5,239 nucleotides of DNA from Deltaproteobacteria bacterium (lineage in GTDB: Bacteria > Myxococcota > Myxococcia > Myxococcales > Myxococcaceae), in assembly GCA_016875515.1 (NCBI GenBank), contig VGRA01000236.1:1-5239 (forward strand), given 5' to 3'. Numbering within the stretch: position 1 is the stretch's first letter; every line of letters starts with the position of its first letter. Below are positions 1 to 5,239 of the stretch, in pieces. Below the pieces are notes generated by a model. That model ran no database searches. It was not told where the DNA came from and was given only the letters and a program-made list of their open reading frames with translations. Made by a program: the position numbers and the translations under genes.

Positions 1-3000
1 AGGACCTGCTCGTGGCCTCGCCGGACTTCGACAACGGCGCGGCGGTGGACACCGGGAAGGTGACGCTCTTCCTCGGCTCGGCCACCGGCCTGTCGGCGCT
101 CGCCGCGTGGGGCTACGCGGGGACACAGGCGGGCGAGGGGCTCGGGCAGGCGGTGGCCGGCCTCGGGGACGTCAACGGGGACGGCTACGCCGACGTGGCG
201 GCGGCAGCCCCTTCGTACGACGGCGCGGCGGGCGCGAACTGCGGCCGCGTCCTCGTGTTCCTGGGTGGCCCCGGGAGCGCGCCCCTCCCGGCCTCGCCCA
301 GCGCCGTCTTCGAGGGGGAGGCGCCCTTTATCTCCTATGGCGCCTCGCTCGCGGGGCTGGACATGAACGGGGACGGCTTCGCGGAGCTGGCGGTCGGGGC
401 GCCGTCCACCGCGAACGGGACGGTGCACGTGCTGCGCGGCGGGGCTGGCGGCCCCACGGACGCGGGGGTGCTGGTGGCGCTCTCCGGGGACCAGGCGTCC
501 GAGGCCTTCGGCGAAGCGCTCGCCAACGCGGGAGACGTCAACGGCGACGGGCTGGACGACCTGCTGGTGGGCTCCAGCGCCTACCAGTACGGCGGCATCA
601 CGCAGGACACGGGGCGCACGAGCCTCTTCCTCGGCAGCGCCTCGGCCGTCTCGACGGTGGCGAAGTGGAGCTACACCCCCTCGCAGGAGTTGCGGCGGTC
701 CTACGTCTGCGGCGCGGCCGGAGACGTCAACGGGGACGGCCTCTCGGACGTGCTGGTGGGCGGGCCGTACTACACCACCGGCACCTTCACCAACCAGGGC
801 GGCGCGGACCTCTTCGTCGCGCCGCTGGCCGGCACGGTGACCGGCTCCACGGCGCTCTTCACCCCGGGCCAGGCGGGGGCCAACGCCGGCCTCTCGGTCA
901 CCGGCGTGGGGGACCTGAACGCGGACGGCTTCGCGGACTGGGCCTACGGCATCCCCTCCTTCGACAAGGCGCTCACGGACGGAGGAACCCTGCAGGACGA
1001 GGGCGCCGTCCGGCTCCTCTGGGGCAACACCCAGGACGGCACCAACTGGCCAGGCGCCACGCTGCTGCCCCGGGCGCAGAACCCCTCGGACCTCGCGGGC
1101 GTCCTCCCGGGGGGCCGGCTGGGCTCCCAGTCGTCCGCGGTGCTGGGGTTCGCGCTGGCGCGCTCCCCGCTGGGGCGCGTGCGGGCAAAGGTGGAGGTGG
1201 AGGTGGAGGTGAAGCCCTCCGGCACCGCGTTTGACGGGGCCGGGACGGTGCAGTCGCAGGCGTGGACGTTGTTGCAGGCGGGCGGGGGGCCGCTCTCCGT
1301 GACGGTGACGGGGCTGGCTGCAGCCACGGCGTACCACTGGCGCGCGAGGCTGCTGCTGCACCCGGGTGACGCCATCTCCACCCTGCGCTCGCGCTGGGTC
1401 TCCGGCGGGCGGGGCGGCGCCGCGGCCGGCGTCCACTTCCGCACCGCGCCGCGCGCGCTGGGAGTGGCCTGCGCCTCGGTGCTGCAGTGCGCGGCCGGGG
1501 CCTGCGTGGACGGGGTGTGCTGCGGCGTGGCCTCCTGCTCGGGACGCGGCACCTGCAGCGCCGGGACGGGGGCGTGCGCCTGCACGGGCGGCTGGCTGGG
1601 CAGTTCCTGCCAGTACTCGGACGCGACCACCTGCAACGGCCACGGCACCGCCCAGCCCGACGGGACGTGCACCTGCCAGGCGGCCTGGGCGGGCAACGGC
1701 AGCTGCTCGGCGTGCGCGGCGGGGTACGCGGACACCTCCTGCCAGTACTCGGACGCCGCCACCTGCAACGGCCGCGGCACCGCCCAGGCCACCGGCGCCT
1801 GCAACTGCCAGCCCGCGTGGGCCGGCAACGGCACCTGCTCGGCCTGCGCGGCAGGGTACGCGGGCACGGCATGCCAGTACTCGGACGCCGTCACCTGCAA
1901 CGGCCGCGGCACCGCCCAGGCCAACGGCACGTGCGCGTGCGCGGCGGGGTACGCGGGCACTGCGTGCCAGCACTCGGATGCCGTCACCTGCAACGGCCGC
2001 GGCACGGCGCAGGCCGACGGGAGCTGCGCGTGCCAGGCGGCCTGGGCGGGCAGCCCCAGTTGCTCGGCCTGCGGGGCGGGGTACGCGGGAATCGCCTGCC
2101 AGTACTCGGACGCCGCCACCTGCAGCGGCCGCGGCACGGCGCAGGCCGACGGGAGCTGCGCGTGCGCGGCCGGCCATGCGGGACATGCCTGCCAGTACTC
2201 GGATGCCGTCACCTGCAGCGGCCGCGGCACGGCGCAGGCCAACGGGAGTTGCGCGTGCCAGGCGGCGTGGGCAGGCACCTCGAACTGCGCTGCCTGCACG
2301 ACGGGGTACGCGGGCAATGCGTGCCAGTACGCGGACGCCGCCACCTGCAGCGGCCACGGCGCGGCCCAGGCCGACGGGACGTGCGCGTGCGCGGTGGGCC
2401 ACGCGGGCAATGCGTGCCAGTACGCGGACGCCTCCACCTGCAGCGGCCACGGCGCGGCCCAGGCCGACGGGACGTGCGCGTGCCAGCCGGCGTGGGCCGG
2501 TAGCCCGGGCTGCTCCACCTGCGCGGCGGGGTACACGGGCGCCTCCTGCCAGTGCTCGGACGCCGTCACCTGCAGCGGCCACGGCACGGCGCTGTCCACG
2601 GGTGCGTGCGCCTGCACCTTCCCGTTCACCGGGGCGACGTGCGCCTCCTGCGCGCAGGGCTACGCGGGGAGCAACTGCCAGTTTTCGGACGCGGTCGCCT
2701 GCAACGGACACGGCGCCGTCCGGGCCAACGGCACGTGCGCGTGCCAGGCGGCATGGGCCGGCAGCCCGAGCTGTTCCACGTGCGCGGCGGGCCACGCGGG
2801 CGCCTCCTGCCAGTACTCGGACGCCGTCACCTGCAACGGCCACGGCCTTGCCCTGCCGGACGGGAGCTGCAGCTGTGCGCCGGCGTGGGCCGGCAGCCCG
2901 GCCTGCTCCGCCTGCGCGGCGGGCCATGCGGGCGCCTCCTGCCAGTACTCAGACGCCGTCACCTGCAGTGGCCACGGCACGGCGCTGTCCACGGGTGCTT

Positions 3001-5239
3001 GCGCCTGTGATGCGACCTGGAGCGGGGACGCGGCGTGCGGCAGTTGCACCGGCGGCCGCGCGGGCGCCTCGTGCCAGCACTCGGACGCCGTCACCTGCAG
3101 CGGCCACGGCACGTCACAGGCCAACGGCGCCTGCGCGTGCGCGGCCGGCTATGCGGGCGGCAGCTGCCAGTTCTCGGATGCCCTCACCTGCAGCGGCCAC
3201 GGGACGGCCCAGGCCAACGGCACCTGCGCGTGCGCGGCCGGCTACGCGGGCGGCAGCTGCCAGTTCTCGGATGCCCTCACCTGCGGCGGCCACGGCACCG
3301 CCGGCCCAGACGGCGCGTGCACCTGCGCCCCCGGCCACGCGGGCAACGCGTGCCAGTACTCGGACGCGGTCACCTGCAACGGGCACGGCGCGGCGCAGGC
3401 CGGGGGGGGCTGCGCCTGCCTCGCCGGTTGGACGGGTGACAACACCTGCGCGTCCTGTGCGGCCGGCCACGCGGGCGGTGCATGCCAGTACACGGACGCC
3501 GTCACCTGCAGCGGCCACGGCGTCGCGTTGTCCTCAGGCGCGTGCGACTGCCAGCCGGCCTGGGGCGGCAACGGGATTTGCTCCGCGTGCGGGCCGGGCT
3601 ACGCCGGGACCGCCTGCCAGTACTCGGACGCGCTGCGCTGCAACGGCCACGGCGCGGCCCAGGCAGACGGCAGTTGCGCCTGCCAGCCGGGATGGGCCGG
3701 CAACAGCACCTGCTCTGCCTGTGCCGCGGGCTACGTAGGCAGCGCTTGCCAGTACTCAGACGCCGCCACCTGCAGCGACCACGGGCAGGCCCGCGCAGAC
3801 GGGACGTGTGCGTGCGAGGCCAGTTGGACGGGAGCGGCCAACTGCAGCGCCTGCACCGCGGGCTCGGCAGGTCCGTCGTGCCAGTACTCGGACGCGGTGA
3901 CGTGCAACGGGCACGGCACCGCGCTGGCAGGCGGGACGTGCGCGTGCGCGGCCGGCTACGCGGGCAGTGCCTGCCAGTATTCGGACGCCATCAACTGCAG
4001 CAACCGCGGCGTGGCGCAGGCCAACGGGACGTGCGCGTGCGCCGCGGGGTACGCGGGCAGCGCGTGCCAGTACTCCGACGCCACCACGTGCAGCGGACAC
4101 GGGACGGCCCAGGCCAACGGCAAGTGCAGCTGCCAGGCGGCGTGGGCGGGCAGCACGCGCTGCGCGTACTGCGCGCAGGGCTACGCGGGCGCCTCGTGCC
4201 AGTACTCGGACGCCGTCACCTGCGGCGGCCACGGCGTGGCGCAGCCCAACGGCGGGTGTGCCTGCAACCCGCAGTTCGCGGGGGTCGCGTGCGAGGCCTG
4301 CGCTCCGGGGTATTGGAACCACCCGGCGTGCACGGACAAGCTCTCGGCCGGACAGGCGGTGCCGGCGGGGGCATGCCCTCCGTCCGGGGAGACGGCAGCG
4401 TGCATGTCCGGCCACTGCAACCCGGCCACCGGCATCTGCGGAAACGGGCCGGGGGTGGCATGCGGTGCGGGCGGCGAGTGTGCCGCCGGCTTCTGCGTGG
4501 ACGGCGTCTGTTGCAACGGCGCGTGCGGGGGCGGTGTGGCCGCGGACTGCCAGGCGTGCGCCGTGGCGCTCGGCGCGCTGGCGGATGGCACCTGCACGCC
4601 CCTCCCCTCCTCGCACGCCTGCCGCCCTTCCCGGGGCGGCTGCGACGTGGCCGAGACGTGTGACGGCACGGGGAAGGACTGTCCCCCAGACGCGCTGCTG
4701 GACGCCGGGACGGTGTGCGCGGACGCCCGCTGCGAGGGCGGTTACCTCGCTGGCGCGTCCACGTGTGACGGGCTGGGGGTGACGTGCGCCCCCACCTCCC
4801 CGGTGAGTTGTGGCGGCTTCGCCTGCGACGTGTCCGGGACGGCGTGCGGTGGGGGATGCACGGCGAACGGAGGTTGCGAGCCGGGCCACTTCTGCACCGG
4901 GGCGGGCCAATGCGTTGCCACGCAGGCGGCCGGGGCGCCGTGCGGGGCCGGCGGGGAGTGCCAGTCCGGCTTCTGCGTGGACGGCGTGTGCTGCGAGTCC
5001 GCATGCGCCGGCCAGTGCCAGGCATGCGGCGAGAGCGGCCTCGAGGGACAGTGCGTGACCGTGTCAGGCGAGCCGCGAGGCGCCCGGCCCGCGTGCGAGG
5101 GGGGCGGCACGGCCTGCGGCGGGACCTGTGACGGCACGGCGGCCACCGCCTGCCATTACCCGCAGGCGGACACCTCCTGCCGCGAGGCGGCGTGCCGGGA
5201 CGGGGTGGCCACGCTGGCCGCCGAATGCGACGGGGCGGG
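1..5239 (+). CDS. Giant exported FG-GAP / EGF-repeat cysteine-rich protein, internal fragment (both ends missing)
   Basis: A single frame (codons from base 3) is open across the entire window, 1745 complete codons, with no start or stop that can be assigned. Third codon positions are almost all G/C, and every recognisable domain is in this frame. Domain order: FG-GAP propeller (residues 1-344), FN3-like beta domain (about 379-482), short Cys cluster plus canonical EGF (490-536), 23 EGF/laminin-EGF-like repeats (536-1442), then a Cys-rich tail (1443-1745) that runs off the window. The first 489 residues hold only two cysteines (80 and 236), and the rest is extremely Cys-rich. That implies folding outside the cytoplasm with disulfide formation, so the protein is presumably secreted or displayed on the surface. 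Similar mixtures are typical of large myxobacterial surface proteins. The role (adhesion, matrix, cell-cell contact) is inference. No signal peptide, anchor, neighbour gene or regulatory site can be seen. Competing frames on both strands are open only because of high GC and repetition. Confidence 0.93.
3..1034 (+). other. Integrin-alpha-like FG-GAP beta-propeller region (one partial and five full blades)
   Basis: Five calcium-loop motifs recur at residues 56 (DVNGDGYAD), 120 (DMNGDGFAE), 178 (DVNGDGLDD), 241 (DVNGDGLSD) and 304 (DLNADGFAD), spaced 64, 58, 63 and 63 residues. This is the usual blade length of FG-GAP/VCBS-type propellers. Each loop is followed by a GAP-like strand (AAAPS, VGAPS, VGSSA, VGGPY, YGIPS) and then a strand such as VLVFLGG or TSLFLGS. 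The window opens in the second half of an earlier blade (DLLVASPDF), so at least six blades exist; integrin propellers have seven. Approximate blade limits are 93-281, 282-461, 462-653, 654-842 and 843-1034. The Asp/Asn positions expected to bind calcium are kept in all five loops; the last has Ala in place of the usual Gly. The region probably forms a rigid calcium-stabilised head. Its ligand, if any, is unknown. Confidence 0.88.
1137..1448 (+). other. Fibronectin-III-like beta domain between propeller and Cys-rich region
   Basis: Residues about 379-482 contain no cysteine. They show alternating beta strands (LGRVRAKVEVEVEVK, then LSVTVTGLAAATAYHWRARL) and end in VHFRTAP. The pattern V-T-x-L-x-x-x-T-x-Y-x-W-x-x-R followed by a final F-R-T strand is what FN3-like domains show near their E, F and G strands. 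From memory, the same GRVR...VEVKP...YHWRARL...FRTA pattern follows FG-GAP propellers in other myxobacterial proteins. It probably acts as a spacer or stalk domain between the head and the EGF array. Bases 1035-1136 form a linker between propeller and this domain, without a recognisable motif. The FN3 assignment is by pattern only and a different beta-sandwich family is possible. Confidence 0.6.
1191..1211 (+). repeat. In-frame hexanucleotide microrepeat GTGGAG, 3.5 copies
   Basis: The bases read GTG GAG three times followed by GTG, coding VEVEVEV inside the FN3-like domain. The unit is six bases, so a gain or loss would change the strand by two residues without breaking the frame. Confidence 0.8.
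1470..1523 (+). other. CVDGVCC-type Cys cluster (copy 1)
   Basis: Four cysteines at residues 490, 496, 501 and 506 are spaced C-x5-C-x4-C-x4-C and end in the signature CVDGVC, followed at once by Cys507. The same signature returns twice in the tail (copies at 4461 and 4941). In those copies it leads into a different Cys-rich segment (C-x-x-x-C...CQAC). Here it leads straight into an EGF domain, whose first cysteine is the second Cys of the CC pair. This marks the junction between the Cys-free front half and the disulfide-rich rear half of the protein. Confidence 0.75.
1521..1610 (+). other. Canonical six-cysteine EGF-like domain heading the array
   Basis: Cysteines at 1521, 1536, 1554, 1575, 1581 and 1608 follow C-x4-C-x5-C-x6-C-x-C-x8-C. 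This is the classical EGF spacing, also close to tenascin-type EGF, with SGRGTC between C2 and C3 and GGWLGSSC before C6. The usual EGF pairing would be C1-C3, C2-C4, C5-C6. It is the only unit in the window that keeps both C1 and C3. C6 (1608) is also the first residue of the first derived repeat, so the two run together without a linker. No calcium-binding EGF consensus (D-x-D/N-E/Q) is seen. Confidence 0.85.
1740..2414 (+). repeat. Three consecutive 225-bp long-short dimers inside the EGF array
   Basis: Units 2-7 alternate long and short exactly, giving dimers at 1740-1964, 1965-2189 and 2190-2414, each 225 bp (75 codons). Five of the six units carry the GRG variant, which elsewhere appears only in unit 21. 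This fits a dimer that expanded as a block, although the dimers have diverged at many bases, so the order of events is inferred. Confidence 0.6.
2310..2483 (+). repeat. Recent duplication between units 7 and 8 (81 bp, one mismatch)
   Basis: Bases 2310-2390 and 2403-2483 match at 80 of 81 positions by eye; the single difference is GCC versus TCC at 2340/2433. Both copies share the otherwise rare YADA linker (Ser to Ala) and the AAT codon just before it. The near identity at synonymous positions points to a recent duplication or gene conversion between neighbours. Confidence 0.8.
2487..3008 (+). repeat. 393-bp-offset block duplication (units 8/9 and 11/12)
   Basis: Bases 2487-2615 and 2880-3008 align without gaps at an offset of 393 bp and match at 117 of 129 positions by eye. 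The matching stretch spans a unit boundary and includes the uncommon ALSTGAC coding sequence (codons CTG TCC ACG GGT). This indicates duplication of a three-unit block rather than of one unit. Confidence 0.7.
3117..3296 (+). repeat. Recent duplication among short units 13-15 (87 bp, four mismatches)
   Basis: Bases 3117-3203 and 3210-3296 match at 83 of 87 positions at an offset of 93 bp, the short-unit length. Both share the QFSDALTC linker with Phe and Leu and the unusual GAT codon for Asp. Three short units stand in a row here, which occurs nowhere else in the array. Confidence 0.78.
3402..3409 (+). repeat. Run of eight G within unit 16
   Basis: The codons are GCC GGG GGG GGC where most units have GCC GAC/AAC GGG/GGC. 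It codes A-G-G-G and replaces the normal Asp/Asn. The frame is intact on both sides. It is the longest single-base run I see in the window. Confidence 0.85.
4461..4514 (+). other. CVDGVCC-type Cys cluster (copy 2)
   Basis: The pattern is C-x5-C-x4-C-x4-C-C, reading CGAGGEC, AAGFC, then VDGVCC, with cysteines at 4461, 4479, 4494, 4509 and 4512. It matches copy 1 (1470) and copy 3 (4941) in spacing. It is followed by NGACGGG...DCQAC. Confidence 0.8.
4620..4718 (+). other. Disintegrin-like segment (resembles ADAM disintegrin C-terminal half)
   Basis: The residues run CRPSRGGCDVAETC, then DGTGKDCPPD, then GTVC. The cysteine and key-residue pattern is C-R-x5-C-D-x2-E-x-C-x-G-x4-C-P-P-D-x5-G-T-x-C, which closely follows ADAM and snake-venom disintegrin domains (CDxxExCxGxSxxCPxDxxxxxGxxC). 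The position corresponding to the integrin-binding loop reads SRGG, not RGD. Similar segments, often in tandem, are familiar in other bacterial Cys-rich proteins. Whether the resemblance is homology or convergence from shared Cys spacing cannot be told from this window, and nothing shows that it binds integrins. Confidence 0.6.
4941..4994 (+). other. CVDGVCC-type Cys cluster (copy 3)
   Basis: Cysteines at 4941, 4959, 4974, 4989 and 4992 have the same C-x5-C-x4-C-x4-C-C spacing. The encoded text CGAGGEC, QSGFC, VDGVCC is almost the same as copy 2, and the offset between them is exactly 480 bp. It is followed by ESACAGQCQACGESG. Confidence 0.8.

Larger units (their letters stand above)
1608..4328 (+). 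repeat. Tandem array of 23 EGF / laminin-EGF-like coding repeats
   Basis: Each unit begins C-Q-Y-S-D-A-V-T-C and continues N/S-G-H/R-G...G-x-C-x-C. Unit starts: 1608, 1740, 1872, 1965, 2097, 2190, 2322, 2415, 2547, 2676, 2808, 2940, 3072, 3165, 3258, 3351, 3483, 3615, 3747, 3879, 3972, 4065, 4197. Long units (132 bp; unit 9 is 129 bp) carry six Cys and end C-x9-C-x2-C-AAGYAG, as laminin-type EGF does. Short units (93 bp; units 3, 5, 7, 13, 14, 15, 20, 21) carry four Cys and end CAC-AAGYAG. The order is LLSLSLSLLLLLSSSLLLLSSLL. Within the linker, Gln at position 2, Asp at 5 and Ala at 6 are invariant in all 23 units; position 3 is Tyr, Phe or His, except Cys in unit 9. GRG is confined to units 2-6 and 21, GHG elsewhere. 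The array probably forms a long disulfide-braced rod. The last unit (4197) ends CEACAPGYWNHPAC, the closest of all to laminin EGF. Confidence 0.92.
4329..5239 (+). other. Cys-rich non-EGF tail, two related modules, cut by window end
   Basis: After the last EGF unit the QYSDA linker disappears and cysteine spacing changes. Two modules of about 480 bp can be aligned. The first has the CVDGVCC signature at 4494-4514, then CQAC, a disintegrin-like stretch, and C-E-G-G...STCDGLG near 4731. The second has CVDGVCC at 4974-4994, then CQACGESGLEGQC, then CREAACRDG...ECDGAG at the window end, which parallels the CDGLG stretch of the first. By this parallel the second module should continue beyond 5239. 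The two differ in their middle parts (disintegrin-like in the first, CGGTCDGT...CHYP in the second). Such modules are familiar at the ends of myxobacterial surface proteins. No named function is known to me. Confidence 0.75.

Noticed and set aside
363..365. ATG considered as a possible start codon.
   Set aside because: It is the Met inside the calcium loop DMNGDG of a propeller blade, and the frame continues upstream with good propeller sequence to the window edge.
107..1234. + strand frame of 375 codons, Gly/Arg-rich, over the propeller region.
   Set aside because: Out-of-frame shadow. The five DxNxDG calcium loops at 168, 360, 534, 723 and 912 are all in the other frame.
944..2629. Long open frame on the minus strand (561 codons) with its own repeated peptide.
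   Set aside because: It is antisense to the FN3-like and EGF-array coding. It repeats only because the + strand repeats, with TAC/CAG/TGC codons read backwards. No recognisable domain, and the third-position GC bias belongs to the + frame starting at base 3.
1366..3738. Long + strand frame (790 codons) rich in Arg, Pro, Ala and Thr.
   Set aside because: It overlaps the array in another phase and its composition is what GC-rich DNA gives when read out of frame. It starts and ends within repeats, while the base-3 frame has clear EGF and FG-GAP motifs throughout.
1776..4100. Recurrent CTGCAG palindromes and GC-rich inverted stretches considered as regulatory sites or terminators.
   Set aside because: They arise from the codons ACC TGC AGC in the conserved T-C-S part of each unit. 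None is followed by a T run or placed between genes.
1608..4328. Regular repeats considered as a CRISPR array or non-coding satellite.
   Set aside because: Unit lengths of 93, 129 and 132 bp are all multiples of three. Variation respects codons and cysteines, and there is no repeat-plus-unique-spacer structure.
1521..4328. Calcium-binding EGF (cbEGF) consensus.
   Set aside because: No D-x-D/N-E/Q precedes the first cysteine and no N/D with the following aromatic spacing was seen. The conserved Asp of QYSDA does not fit the known consensus.
3482..4663. + strand frame of 393 codons, Arg/Leu-rich, across the end of the array and the tail.
   Set aside because: Same shadow effect. Cysteine patterns and conserved linkers are in the base-3 frame only.

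Overview
The window lies entirely inside one very large protein-coding gene on the + strand. Taking codons from base 3, the frame is open from 3 to 5237 (1745 complete codons) with no stop codon. Both ends are cut by the window, so neither the start codon nor the stop codon is present. The third codon position is almost always G or C (all of the first 20 codons, for example). This GC-rich codon use and the domain style resemble large surface or secreted proteins of Myxococcota (Myxococcus, Corallococcus, Archangium and relatives). The organism assignment is inference from style, not from a marker gene. Residue numbers below count from base 3, so residue number = base/3.

Layout of the protein: (1) 3-1034, the rest of an integrin-alpha-like FG-GAP beta-propeller: one partial blade and five full blades, each full blade with a DxNxDG-type calcium loop. 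(2) About 1137-1448, a cysteine-free beta domain of fibronectin-III type ending in a HFRTA signature. (3) 1470-1610, a small Cys knot ending CVDGVCC, fused directly to one canonical six-cysteine EGF domain. (4) 1608-4328, an uninterrupted in-frame array of 23 EGF/laminin-EGF-like repeats, 15 long (14 of 44 residues, one of 43) and 8 short (31 residues), holding 123 cysteines in 907 residues. (5) 4329-5239, a second cysteine-rich region of non-EGF modules with two further CVDGVCC motifs about 480 bp apart and a segment that looks like the C-terminal half of an ADAM/disintegrin domain.

The whole architecture suggests an exported, disulfide-rich, rod-like surface or matrix protein: a calcium-stabilised propeller head, then a long EGF stalk, then a Cys-rich tail. 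No function can be assigned from sequence alone. The signal peptide and any C-terminal anchor or sorting signal would lie outside the window.

The most interesting points are in the EGF array. All 23 units lack both cysteines of the EGF C1-C3 disulfide, while a canonical EGF domain at the head of the array keeps them. Long and short units differ by exactly one 13-codon cassette that carries two cysteines, which keeps the cysteine count even. Several recent local duplications are readable in the DNA. I see no RNA gene, mobile element, CRISPR, promoter, terminator or second gene.
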